A stretch of 64,000 nucleotides of DNA from Jonesiaceae bacterium BS-20 (GCA_039995105.1 CP146203.1:3038001-3102000); one strand, 5' to 3'; numbered from the stretch's first letter, positions 17,513 to 26,145 are shown. The notes: generated from the letters alone by a model not told the origin. Made by a program: numbers and translations.

Positions 17513-18063
17513 AGTGGCTTCTGCGTGAGCGTGAAGTCAATTGCGTTGAGGTTAATGGCCTCGTTCACATCGATTTGGCCCCCCGTGGTATCAGCGAATA
17601 CGACGGTCACGGTTGCCGCAATTGAATCTCCGCTATCGGCCGGAGACAACTCTTGTGTTGCTGCACCACCTGCAAGCGAGGCGGCAATGGTCACGTTGGC
17701 TGCGTCAGTAACACCACTGGTGTCAATAGTGAGATCAGCTTTGAGGTTGTCACCCTTGAGCGTTACATCAAGCATTTGGACCAACTCAAGTTTGTCTCCT
17801 GGAACAATCTCCAAGTCATTGATGTTTGCCGCACCAACGGTGACGGGAGAGTTGGTGCCGTGCGTCAACGTCCATGTTGCCGCCCCCAATTCTAGATTGA
17901 GGTCACCGGTGTTAATTGAAGTTCCCTGAAGTGTTTGATTCGTTGACCAGTAGGCCAGGGTTCCACCCCCGCCAGCTAGGAGTGCGGCTCCGAGTGCAAT
18001 CGCGATTCCACCCTTGAGTTTCGAGTTCTTTTTAGTTTCTGGTACGACTTTTTCTAGCAACAT
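17509..18063 (-). CDS. Alternate signal peptide exported protein, TasA/CalY-like
   Basis: A 184-residue protein. Residues 16-40 (KLKGGIAIALGAALLAGGGG then TLAYWS) are the alternate-type signal peptide that SipW-like peptidases cut; the mature part is beta-rich and has no cysteine. In Bacillus, TasA of this type builds amyloid-like fibres in the biofilm matrix; a surface fibre or matrix role here is inferred. It is the first gene of a four-gene minus-strand operon with the signal peptidase last. The ribosome site AGGGGG lies four bases before the ATG. Confidence 0.8.
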   Translation of the reverse strand: MLLEKVVPETKKNSKLKGGIAIALGAALLAGGGGTLAYWSTNQTLQGTSINTGDLNLELGAATWTLTHGTNSPVTVGAANINDLEIVPGDKLELVQMLDVTLKGDNLKADLTIDTSGVTDAANVTIAASLAGGAATQELSPADSGDSIAATVTVVFADTTGGQIDVNEAINLNAIDFTLTQKPL

Positions 18064-18369
18064 GATTCCCCCTGAATCGTTAAATGTCGATTATCTTGTT
18101 ACTGCTCACTATAGGGATTTATCCCCTTAAATCAAGGAAAAGCAAGGCACTTCAATGGGCAGTCACGATTCCGGCCCCATTTGTCGTATTTTTAGCATTG
18201 AATTTGCAAAACAGCACAAACGGTAGACATTGGGGGGCGAACCGCCCTTTGACCAGCAACATTACAAATGATTACGCAATTGGCAGGGAGTCGGGGTTGA
18301 CTTGTTGCATAAAAAACGGAGCCAAGGCATCCCCGTGGGATATGCTTTGGCTCCGTCCCTAAACTGGTG
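18064..18369. promoter_or_regulatory. Intergenic region: promoter of the SipW cluster and terminator of the DUF2249 gene
   Basis: A 306-bp gap with no gene. On the minus strand a possible -10 box TATAGT lies at 18108-18113, upstream of the TasA-like gene; the -35 (CTTGAT at 18131-18136) is weak. The right end holds the terminator described separately. Confidence 0.4.
18316..18356 (-). terminator. Intrinsic terminator of the DUF2249 gene
   Basis: ACGGAGCCAAGGCAT (18316-18330) pairs with ATGCTTTGGCTCCGT (18342-18356), 15 pairs including one G-U, with an 11-nt loop. On the minus strand it is followed by TTTTTT. Confidence 0.9.
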
Positions 18370-18681
18370 TTAGGCCTTGCGTTCGAACCGGATCTTGAAG
18401 ATCTCAGGACCACGCTCAAGGTATTCCTTATCAAACGCGCCCGGCTCGCGCTGCTCAAGTTGAGCGAGCAACGGGATTGGGTCATGGTTTGCTGAGATAA
18501 TTAGGCCGCGTCCTGGTTTGACACCGGCCAGCGCACCGAAGATCGTGGCGTGTCGAATTTCGTGCGGAATGAGTTGCACATCCAATTCAGGAAACTCAAC
18601 CGTGTCGTGCCCGCCACAACCGCAAGAAGAGGCCTGTGGCTTCTGGCCAATTTCAATTCCTACCGCGTTTGAATCGCTCAT
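18370..18681 (-). CDS. DUF2249 domain protein
   Basis: A 103-residue protein with a Cys/His-rich start (SSCGCGGHD) and then a DUF2249 domain (LDVQLIPHEIRHATIFGAL and LIISANHDPIPLLAQL). DUF2249 proteins recur beside denitrification and nitric-oxide-linked genes, and may handle metal or NO; the biochemical role is unsettled. The ATG at 18681 has AAGGA at good spacing. It is divergent from the regulator-NnrS-NirK operon, which supports a role in the same process. Confidence 0.87.
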   Translation of the reverse strand: MSDSNAVGIEIGQKPQASSCGCGGHDTVEFPELDVQLIPHEIRHATIFGALAGVKPGRGLIISANHDPIPLLAQLEQREPGAFDKEYLERGPEIFKIRFERKA

Positions 18682-18866
18682 GACAGATCCTTGTCTGGCC
18701 AAAAACACCGTTCCGGCCCCGAATTCTTGAAGGCGAGTGCCATACGTCACTAGCCTGTACCGCCAAAGGTCCCTAGCAGCACCGGTTTTATTTTATTACA
18801 GTTAAGTCCGTGGATAATTACTTTAGTCCTAGGTGATTTGCATTCACGCAGGTGAAAGGGTTGGAA

Positions 18867-19589
18867 ATGAGTCGTAAGAACCAGGTACGTCGGACCAGAC
18901 GGGGGCGTTCGATGTCCCCTTCACGGTTGGCACTGCTCGAGCTCATCGAAGGTCAACCCGAACCATTAACCCTTTCCGCCCTGGTTTTACACACCGGTTT
19001 GCATGAAAACACGGTACGCGGCCACCTTGAACAACTCCTCGAGGACGGGTTCATCACCCGCTACTCAGAAGAGCCCTCCGGCCGCGGCCGCCCTGCTTGG
19101 TTGTGGTCCGCAGTCGAACTACCAACTGAAGGCGACTCGACTGATTACGCACAACTCGCTGCCGTCTTGGCCAAGACCGTCCATGACACTTCCCCAACGC
19201 CACGCCTAGCGGCACATGCAGCCGGGCAAGAGTGGGGAGCCAAACTCGCCCGTGCCAAAAATCTGCACAGGGACCCGGCCGTGGATATCGAAGATTCCCG
19301 TGGGGTGCTTGTAGGTCTACTCGATGATCTTGGTTTTGCTCCAGCTCCCCAGCACGGCTCGAGCACCGTGGAGTTGAACCGCTGCCCCCTCTTGCAGACC
19401 GCGACAGAGTATCCGGACGTAGTGTGCTCGGTTCACCTAGGCCTGCTCTACGGTGCCGCCGAGGAAATTGGGGTTAGTGCCACGGGATCCGATCTCATTC
19501 CCTTCGCCGGGCCCGGGACCTGCCTCCTTCACCTTGAACTTAGCGAAGAGAATCCTGCGGATTCATCTCCGACCGAAGAATCCCTGTGA
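18867..19589 (+). CDS. Winged-helix regulator with C-terminal cysteine cluster
   Basis: A 240-residue regulator. Residues about 20-80 are a winged helix (RLALLELIEG, LTLSALVLHTGLHENTVRGHLEQLLEDGFI, GRGRPAWLW). The C-terminal half has Cys173 (NRCPLL), Cys187 (VVCSVHL) and Cys219 (GPGTCLLHL), spaced much like the iron-sulfur sites of SufR-type ArsR/DeoR-like regulators. A cluster that senses NO, O2 or redox state would suit its place as first gene of the nitrite reductase operon. AAGGG lies six bases before the ATG at 18867. The next gene overlaps it by 4 bp. Confidence 0.8.
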   Translation: MSRKNQVRRTRRGRSMSPSRLALLELIEGQPEPLTLSALVLHTGLHENTVRGHLEQLLEDGFITRYSEEPSGRGRPAWLWSAVELPTEGDSTDYAQLAAVLAKTVHDTSPTPRLAAHAAGQEWGAKLARAKNLHRDPAVDIEDSRGVLVGLLDDLGFAPAPQHGSSTVELNRCPLLQTATEYPDVVCSVHLGLLYGAAEEIGVSATGSDLIPFAGPGTCLLHLELSEENPADSSPTEESL

Positions 19590-20785
19590 CCACCGACGCG
19601 GCCCCGACACCCTCGGCGGCAAAACCTACGGGTAGGAACTCACACCCGATTCCACTGCGCGCACTCCTGATCATCCCCGGCGGAATTAGCCTGCTAGTTG
19701 GACTCAACGCCGCACTTCAGCTCCTGGGCCTACCGGCGCCGATTGCTTTAGACCGCCTCCCCGACGTTCATGGCCTACTGATGACCCTGGGGTTTGTGGG
19801 CACACTCATTACTCTCGAACGCTCGGTTGCCTACGGCAAGGCCATTGGTTACCTGCCTCCGGCCTTCATTGGGGCCGGTGGACTGCTTCTCATTTCTCCT
19901 GCCCCCATCAAAGTCGCACATATTTTGCTCCTAGCGGGGACGCTTGGACTTTGCCTCCTGTACCTACCCCTGTGGCGCCGTAACCGTGACGAAGCGGTAT
20001 TGATTCAGGCAGTCGGTGCCGTCATGGCAGCGGTAGCTCCTGCACTTCTCATTGCTGGATTTGGTGTCAATACGCTCTTGCCTTGGCTAGCCGGGCTTGT
20101 CATCTTAACCATCGGCGGTGAACGCTTGGAATTGGCCCGCATGGTGATGGGCAAGAATGCCTCCGCCGTCCTAGTGACAATGAGCGGCGCATTTCTAAGC
20201 GCCGCGATTGTTAGCCTCATGTGGCCGCTCGTAGGGTACCCACTGCTCGGTGCAGTATTGCTCATCATGACCGTGTGGTTGGCTTTCCATGATGTAGCCA
20301 AGCGAACCATCAACGCCAAGGGCGCCGTTCGCTTCATGGCTGCTTGTATGCTTGCGGGATACTTCTGGTTGGCTTTAGCCGGCGCCGTATGGGTGACCGG
20401 TCCCGCATTTGATGGAGAACGCTACGACGCGGTAATCCACGGGATCTTTGTTGGTTTCACAATGTCTATGATCATGGCGCACGCAACCGTGATCCTACCC
20501 GCCGTGATCCGCCGGCCGCTACCCTACCGCTTGAGTATGTGGTGGGCAGCAGGCGTGGTGCATGTGGGACTCATCATCCGGATCTGGATTGGGGATGGTC
20601 TTATGGTTGCCATCGCCCACCAAATCGGCGGACTGCTCAATGTAATCGGCCTCCTAGCCTTCTTCATCATTGCCGCCTGGAGCGCAATCTCCGGGCCTCC
20701 CGCAAGATCCGCCAGATCCCCGCAACTGGCTCGTAGTAACCCCGCTGAACCTAGCGGTGCCAGTTCACACGGAGAGATCAAATGA
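19586..20785 (+). CDS. NnrS-like multi-pass membrane protein
   Basis: A 399-residue protein with about 10-12 helices and histidines inside them (DVHGLLMTLGFVGTLITLERS, YDAVIHGIFVGFTMSMIMAHA, VVHVGLI, VAIAHQIGGLLN). This pattern fits the NnrS family of haem-copper-like membrane proteins, which are linked to nitric-oxide stress and denitrification. The GTG start overlaps the regulator by 4 bp and its end overlaps NirK by 4 bp, so the three genes are translated together. A role in NO tolerance or copper delivery to NirK is inferred. Confidence 0.7.
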   Translation: MTTDAAPTPSAAKPTGRNSHPIPLRALLIIPGGISLLVGLNAALQLLGLPAPIALDRLPDVHGLLMTLGFVGTLITLERSVAYGKAIGYLPPAFIGAGGLLLISPAPIKVAHILLLAGTLGLCLLYLPLWRRNRDEAVLIQAVGAVMAAVAPALLIAGFGVNTLLPWLAGLVILTIGGERLELARMVMGKNASAVLVTMSGAFLSAAIVSLMWPLVGYPLLGAVLLIMTVWLAFHDVAKRTINAKGAVRFMAACMLAGYFWLALAGAVWVTGPAFDGERYDAVIHGIFVGFTMSMIMAHATVILPAVIRRPLPYRLSMWWAAGVVHVGLIIRIWIGDGLMVAIAHQIGGLLNVIGLLAFFIIAAWSAISGPPARSARSPQLARSNPAEPSGASSHGEIK

Positions 20786-23556
20786 TTCCCATCGCCGCCC
20801 CGATGACACCACCGGCCAAGCCGATAACCAAGAAATTCTGGCCACTGCGAGACATTCCTACCGCTTTCTGGCTTGTCCTGCTGGTCTTTTCTACGGTCAT
20901 TCACCAGTGGGTCCCAGCACCCCGTTGGCTGATGCTCCACCTGTTGTTCCTCGGTGCTATCACCCACGCCATCTTGGTCTGGTCACAGCACTTTGCAGTC
21001 GCGCTGTTACATACACCCGCAACCGAGCAAGACCGCCGTTCGCAATCCTGGCGGCTCATTTTCGCCAATCTCGGAACCGCGATCGTTGTTGCTGGCGTCC
21101 TTGCATCGTTGTGGCCTATCACCTCAATTGGCGCTACCTTGGTTGGGGTCGCGGTTGTCTGGCACGGCATCAACTTGTTTAAAAAGGTACGCGGGGCGCT
21201 TGGCTCTCGGTTCGCTTTCACCGTGCGGTATTACATTGCCGCCGCAATCTTCTTGCCCCTAGGCGCAATCCTTGGAACGTTACTTTCCCACGGTTTTGCT
21301 GATCCAACGCACGCCCAGGTCAAGCTTTCCCACGCTCTGCTCAATATCTTGGGTTGGATGGGCCTAACAGTGCTGGGAACATTGGTCACCTTATGGCCCA
21401 CGATGCTTCGCACCAAGATGCTAGATTCCGCCATCACCGCATCCCAGCGAGCACTTCCCCTCCTAGTTGTTTCGGTTCTGATCGCAGGGGCAGCTGCAAT
21501 TCTTGGTTCGTTATGGATTGCTGCTCTTGGACTGGCCGGTTACCTCGGAGGTCTGCTGGCGCTGATCATTCCTTTTGCCCAAACCGCAAAGGTAAAGCCA
21601 CCGCGAACATACGCCACACTTTCTGCGGGCATGGGAATGCTCTGGTTTGCAGGCAGTTTGGCTTACCTGCTCGCAGGACTTATTGTTGGTGCGATTCAAG
21701 GGAACTCTTGGGAAATTGCTGAGTCTTACTTTGCGTGGATCGCTCCGTACTTAGCAGCTGGATTTGGTGCCCAGATCCTTCTTGGCGCCCTGTCTTACCT
21801 CCTGCCGGTTTCGGTTTCCTCTGGTCCCGCATCCGTTCGTGCCGCCAACAAGGCCATGGATAAGGGTGCGTCTTTCAGGATCGTTGCGGCCAACGGCGCG
21901 CTCATTATCTGCCTGTTGCCGGTGCCGTCACTGGTACGAGTTCTTGCGTCCGTTCTGTACCTGGCAGTCATGGCCAGCTTTATTGTGCTCATCTTTTTCA
22001 CCAGTAAGGCTGCTCGCATAGCTAAGCAAGAGGTAGCCGCGTCTGGCCCAGCAGTTGTTGGTATTGGCCCGGATGGTAAGCGTCTTCCCCGTCCCAAGGT
22101 GGATGACCGCCCGAAGGGGCAGCGTGCCGGCCAAGCCATGATGGGCGGCGTTGCAGTTGTGCTGACAGTCGTTCTGGGCGCCGCACTTGATCCTTCGGCG
22201 CTTGGTTCAACCGCTCTTGGGATGGTCAACAACTCTGGCCAAGGCACAGTAGCTGGTGGCGCCTCCCCAACGCAGGTAGCCCCCAATGGCAAGACCGAGA
22301 CCGTAGCAGTCGAGGCTCGGGACATGAAGTTCTTCCCAAACTCAATCGAAGTTGAGCCCGGGACCGCCCTCATGATCGAACTCACCAACACGGACAAGGC
22401 AGATGTCCACGACCTTGTCCTAGCGAACGGTGTGAAGTCCGGGCGGCTCGCCCCCGGGGCATCAGCCACAATGGAAATCGGTGTTATCTCAGCCAATCTT
22501 GAGGGCTGGTGTTCAATTATTGGTCACCGCCAGATGGGTATGACCCTAGACATCACCGTGACCGGTGACGACGGTGATGGATCTGGATCTTCCGAACCGC
22601 CCACCATGGACCACACTGCTGGCATGCGCCCGGACGGATCGGCAGCCGATGATCTCGATTTCATGGCCCCAGCTGCCGCCGACTTTGAGGCCTACGACCC
22701 AGCCCTGCCAAAATTGCCACCACGCAACGCCGATGGCAGCCCCACAGTCCACAAAGAAACATTTGAAATCATCGAAAAGGAGATGGAAGTAGCCCCCGGG
22801 GTCACCCAGATGCTTTGGACCTTCAACGGCATTGTGCCGGGCCCTCGCCTACACGGCCGCGTAGGAGATATCTTCGAAATCACCTTGGTCAACAATGGCT
22901 CGATGGGCCACTCGATCGACTTCCACGCCTCCAACCTGGCACCTGACATGCCCATGCGAACGATTGCACCGGGGGAGTCACTGGTCTACAAATTCGAGGC
23001 TACTCGCGCTGGTATTTGGATGTACCACTGCGGAACCATGCCCATGACCGCCCACATTGCCAACGGCATGGCCGGAGCCGTCATTATCGAGCCGGATAAC
23101 CTGCCTGAGGTAGACAAGAGCTTTGTGATGATCCAGTCCGAGCTCTACCTAGGTGCCCAGGGCGAGCCCGTTGATATGGACAAGGTCGCCGCTGAGAAAG
23201 CCGACGTAGTCGCGTTCAACGGATACTCCAACCAGTATGTGGACCGTCCTGTCGAGGCAAAAGTAGGGGAGCGGGTGCGGATCTGGGTGCTCGATGTTGG
23301 GCCTTCTCGCGCTACCTCCTTCCATATTGTGGGTGGGCAATTTGACCGGGTGTGGTTTGAAGGAGCTTACATTTTGGGCGACGCCGATGCTCCTGCCGAT
23401 GGCCGTCTTGGCGGTAGCCAGGCATTAGGACTGCAGGCAGCACAGGGTGGCTTTGTCGAATTAGTGTTTCCTGAAGCCGGTAACTACGCGATGGTCAACC
23501 ACATCATGATCGATGCTGAACGTGGCGCTAAAGGCATCTTCCACATCACCAACTAG
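20782..23556 (+). CDS. nirK: Copper nitrite reductase fused to a membrane domain and an extra cupredoxin
   Basis: A 924-residue, three-part protein. Residues 1 to about 430 are a multi-helix membrane domain with in-helix histidines (LHLLFLGAITHAIL). Residues about 505-595 are a cupredoxin with type 1 copper ligands His543, Cys577, His582 and Met585 or Met587. Residues about 620-924 are NirK: type 1 copper His710, Cys750, His758 and Met763; type 2 copper His715, His749 and His907; catalytic Asp713 and His848. All expected ligands are present, so it should reduce nitrite to NO outside the cell membrane. The cupredoxin may pass electrons from the membrane part. Start ATG overlaps the NnrS-like gene by 4 bp. 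Confidence 0.93.
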   Translation: MIPIAAPMTPPAKPITKKFWPLRDIPTAFWLVLLVFSTVIHQWVPAPRWLMLHLLFLGAITHAILVWSQHFAVALLHTPATEQDRRSQSWRLIFANLGTAIVVAGVLASLWPITSIGATLVGVAVVWHGINLFKKVRGALGSRFAFTVRYYIAAAIFLPLGAILGTLLSHGFADPTHAQVKLSHALLNILGWMGLTVLGTLVTLWPTMLRTKMLDSAITASQRALPLLVVSVLIAGAAAILGSLWIAALGLAGYLGGLLALIIPFAQTAKVKPPRTYATLSAGMGMLWFAGSLAYLLAGLIVGAIQGNSWEIAESYFAWIAPYLAAGFGAQILLGALSYLLPVSVSSGPASVRAANKAMDKGASFRIVAANGALIICLLPVPSLVRVLASVLYLAVMASFIVLIFFTSKAARIAKQEVAASGPAVVGIGPDGKRLPRPKVDDRPKGQRAGQAMMGGVAVVLTVVLGAALDPSALGSTALGMVNNSGQGTVAGGASPTQVAPNGKTETVAVEARDMKFFPNSIEVEPGTALMIELTNTDKADVHDLVLANGVKSGRLAPGASATMEIGVISANLEGWCSIIGHRQMGMTLDITVTGDDGDGSGSSEPPTMDHTAGMRPDGSAADDLDFMAPAAADFEAYDPALPKLPPRNADGSPTVHKETFEIIEKEMEVAPGVTQMLWTFNGIVPGPRLHGRVGDIFEITLVNNGSMGHSIDFHASNLAPDMPMRTIAPGESLVYKFEATRAGIWMYHCGTMPMTAHIANGMAGAVIIEPDNLPEVDKSFVMIQSELYLGAQGEPVDMDKVAAEKADVVAFNGYSNQYVDRPVEAKVGERVRIWVLDVGPSRATSFHIVGGQFDRVWFEGAYILGDADAPADGRLGGSQALGLQAAQGGFVELVFPEAGNYAMVNHIMIDAERGAKGIFHITN

Positions 23557-23604
23557 GCAGTCTTCATACCTACATACCGTTGTTATGCAGCTGAAAGGAA
23601 AAAC

Positions 23605-24759
23605 GTGACACTTCCTGAGGTAATCGACTGGGATCCAACCTCTCCCCAGATCCAGCACAATGATAAGACCGCCTATGACGAGGTACGGGGGCGATGCCCG
23701 GTCGCACACGCAGCCAACGGCAGCTGGACGGTGTTGGCACACCCCGAGGCCCTTGAAGTGCTCCATCAGGATGGGGTCTACTCAAGCGCGGTTTCTCGCT
23801 ACCCATCCGTGCCCAACGGTATGGACCTACCTGAACACACGTCGTTCCGACGGGTAGTCGACGAGTTCTACCACCCCGCTCGGATGCGCGCGTTTGAACA
23901 CGTCTGCCGGCGGATTGTGCGCAATCTACTGCACCAAATTGTGCCAGGGCAGCAGCTCGACCTCATGGATACGTTTGCTCGACCGTTTGCCAATGAAGTG
24001 CAGTGCGCGTTCATGGGTTGGCCCAGTTCGCTCCACACTCCACTGCAGGAATGGGTTCACAAGAATCAGGTAGCAACCCGAGCACAAGATCGAGACGCCA
24101 TGTCAGCGGTAGCGCTCGAATTTGACGGTGTTATCCGGGACCAACTCGCAGCCCGCCGGTCCGGGGAGATTCCGTTTCACGACGTAACGTGGGAACTCAT
24201 GCAGGCCCGGGTGAACGATCGCGGTCTAACCGATGATGAGATTGTCTCAATTATTCGGAACTGGACGGTGGGGGAGTTAGGCACCATCGCGGCCAGCGTA
24301 GGCATCATGGCTAACTTCTTGGCCGAACGCCCCCACGAGGCAGACAACTTGCGGGAGCTGCTCAAGCAGGGCCGCGATCTTGCCTCTGCAACCGACGAGA
24401 TTTTGCGGATCACTAGCCCCTTTATCTCTAGCCGACGCAAGACCACCGAGGCAGCTTACCTCGGCTCCCGGAGTATTCCCGCAGGCAGTAGGGTCAACGT
24501 GAATTGGGCATCGGCAAATCGGGATGAAACAGTATTTGGTGATCCAGATGTGTTCGACCTCAGCCGCGACCCAAGTGCCAATTTGTTATACGGGGCCGGT
24601 ATTCACGTTTGCCCCGGGAAGCCCCTGGCCCAGTTGGAACTGAGAATCGTGTTGGAGGAACTCCTGACAACCTTCAGCCAATTCACTGTCACGACCACAC
24701 CCACCCCAGCCCAGTTCCCAGCCAGTGGGTTCACCGTCCTAGAAATGATCCTGAGTTAG
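23605..24759 (+). CDS. Cytochrome P450, I-helix acid missing (possible NO reductase type)
   Basis: A 384-residue soluble P450. The haem ligand is Cys336 in YGAGIHVCPGKPLAQLELR, and the ExxR pair is Glu265-Arg268. In the I-helix, WTVGELGTIAAS, Thr227 is kept but the usual Asp/Glu before it is Gly226. Fungal P450nor, which reduces NO, also lacks this acid (AGNAT), and the gene lies 48 bp after nirK on the same strand. A role in removing the NO made by NirK is therefore possible but unproven; a biosynthetic or peroxide-using P450 is the alternative. GTG start with AAAGGA upstream. Confidence 0.9.
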   Translation: MTLPEVIDWDPTSPQIQHNDKTAYDEVRGRCPVAHAANGSWTVLAHPEALEVLHQDGVYSSAVSRYPSVPNGMDLPEHTSFRRVVDEFYHPARMRAFEHVCRRIVRNLLHQIVPGQQLDLMDTFARPFANEVQCAFMGWPSSLHTPLQEWVHKNQVATRAQDRDAMSAVALEFDGVIRDQLAARRSGEIPFHDVTWELMQARVNDRGLTDDEIVSIIRNWTVGELGTIAASVGIMANFLAERPHEADNLRELLKQGRDLASATDEILRITSPFISSRRKTTEAAYLGSRSIPAGSRVNVNWASANRDETVFGDPDVFDLSRDPSANLLYGAGIHVCPGKPLAQLELRIVLEELLTTFSQFTVTTTPTPAQFPASGFTVLEMILS

Positions 24760-24824
24760 TCACCAAACTTGCCGCTGTGTGGGTGACCCTGAATTCATTG
24801 GGCCACCCACCCGTGCAGTATTGA

Positions 24825-25316
24825 CTAGTTCTCTTGCATCTCGGTGAAGGCACCATCGCAGGCAAGGTCAAGCGCATCCGCACTGTCTTCCATATCCATG
24901 TTGATCTGGCCAATATCGCCAACGAGATCTTCGATAACCGCGATATCCTCGGCCGCGGTCATTTCCAGATCATTGTCGTAGATGGTCTGAATAGCACCGG
25001 TGAATACATCAACGGCACTGATCCATCCATCGACAGCTTCCTTGACTTCCTGGTTGTCCAGTTCGGCAGACAGCTCCTCAAAGTCCAACTGCATGGTGGT
25101 CATGAGATCGATAAGTTCAAGGTCTGAGTCCTGACCGTTAGCGATCATGTCATCACTTCGGTCTTTGTAAGCGGCGAGCGCACCGGTAACTAAGATGCAC
25201 GCATCTTCGCGACTTTGGGGAGTTGGCGTCGGTTCGGAAGTGCAGGCGGACAGCGATACGGCGAGCAGGCCGCTCATCAGCAGTGCTGAGAACGATTTAT
25301 TTGGCATAAGAGCCAT
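24825..25316 (-). CDS. Lipoprotein of unknown function
   Basis: A 163-residue protein with a lipobox (VSLSAC, Cys25) after a short basic start and hydrophobic core. The mature part is acidic and helical, with few aromatic residues and no motif I recognise. AAGGA lies about seven bases before the ATG. It resembles the next lipoprotein in layout (lipobox, early Cys in DACI/DACK, helical acidic body, late Cys), so the two may be distant paralogues. Confidence 0.75.
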   Translation of the reverse strand: MALMPNKSFSALLMSGLLAVSLSACTSEPTPTPQSREDACILVTGALAAYKDRSDDMIANGQDSDLELIDLMTTMQLDFEELSAELDNQEVKEAVDGWISAVDVFTGAIQTIYDNDLEMTAAEDIAVIEDLVGDIGQINMDMEDSADALDLACDGAFTEMQEN

Positions 25317-25388
25317 GGGATTGTCCTTCGTTGTACTTTTCCCGTCAGAACATCTCCCACGGGGTCATACTTCCTAGCGCAAAAACAA

Positions 25389-25424
25389 CTTTGGGTGGTT
25401 CGGTTAGTACCGAACCACCCAAAG
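25389..25424 (-). terminator. Intrinsic terminator, 16-bp perfect stem
   Basis: Arms at 25389-25404 and 25409-25424 are exact reverse complements around a TAGT loop. On the minus strand it follows the lipoprotein gene ending at 25479 and is trailed by TTGTTTTT. Confidence 0.93.
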
Positions 25425-25478
25425 AGTTATGTGGGCCGCAAACTACAGCCACTGACAATCAATTTGCGCAGGTCAAGA

Positions 25479-25946
25479 TCACTTGATGTTGCAGAGCTTG
25501 TCGAGCTTTTCACCGGCAGCCTGCAGGTCAGCAGCCTGAGCTTCCATCTTCTTGGAAAACTCTTCCAACTTGTCCATAGCGGCAGGGTCAGCAAGCGCTT
25601 CAGGGTCAGAGAAGTCGACGCCCATGTCACCCATGCTCTTTGCAAAGTCCGCTACAACGTTGCGCATGCCCTCGGTAGCTTCTTTGACCTCAGCGTTGGA
25701 AACGTCCTTGAGGACCTTGTCTAAACCACTAACGATTGGGTCAAATGCGCCAGCGATGTCGCCTTCGCCACCGGACATGGAATCGGTAAGGGCGGTCTGC
25801 ATTTCAGCGTTGACCGTCTCCATTTCGCCTTCTACGATCTTGCAAGCGTCAGCAACGCTTTGCCCGCCACCACAAGCAGCGAGAGACAGGGCTAGGCCAG
25901 CAGTAGCGACTAGACCGGCGAACCGAACAGTGTGCTTCTTCAGCAT
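25479..25946 (-). CDS. Lipoprotein of unknown function
   Basis: A 155-residue protein starting MLKKHTVRFAG, with the lipobox LSLAAC (Cys at about 25) followed by GGGQ. The mature part is a helical, acidic, Ala/Met-rich body ending KLDKLCNIK, and is predicted to lie on the outer face of the membrane. The longer in-frame start at 25985 would add a non-signal stretch and is rejected. It has the same overall plan as the lipoprotein 162 bp downstream. Function unknown. Confidence 0.78.
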   Translation of the reverse strand: MLKKHTVRFAGLVATAGLALSLAACGGGQSVADACKIVEGEMETVNAEMQTALTDSMSGGEGDIAGAFDPIVSGLDKVLKDVSNAEVKEATEGMRNVVADFAKSMGDMGVDFSDPEALADPAAMDKLEEFSKKMEAQAADLQAAGEKLDKLCNIK

Positions 25947-26145
25947 GTGAATAACTTTCTGTAGATCTCGGCTACCCCTACACAAAGTTTGTTTCAGGCC
26001 AGCTCTAAGGGTCGCAAGAATAGTAACGGGTGATCACGGGTTTTCAGCATTAAAAACTAAAATTTGCGGGATGAACTTCGACTCATTGGTTCTGATCAGG
26101 TGATTTACGGGAGTCATGGGGAGACCTCTCCATGGATAACCCAGA

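Noticed and set aside
24760-24824. Terminator between the P450 and lipoprotein genes
   Set aside because: GTGGGTG and CACCCAC can pair but there is no T-run and the loop is long; too weak to list.
26113-26135. Hairpin after the ABC permease gene
   Set aside because: The stem is short and imperfect with no T-run; it could be chance.
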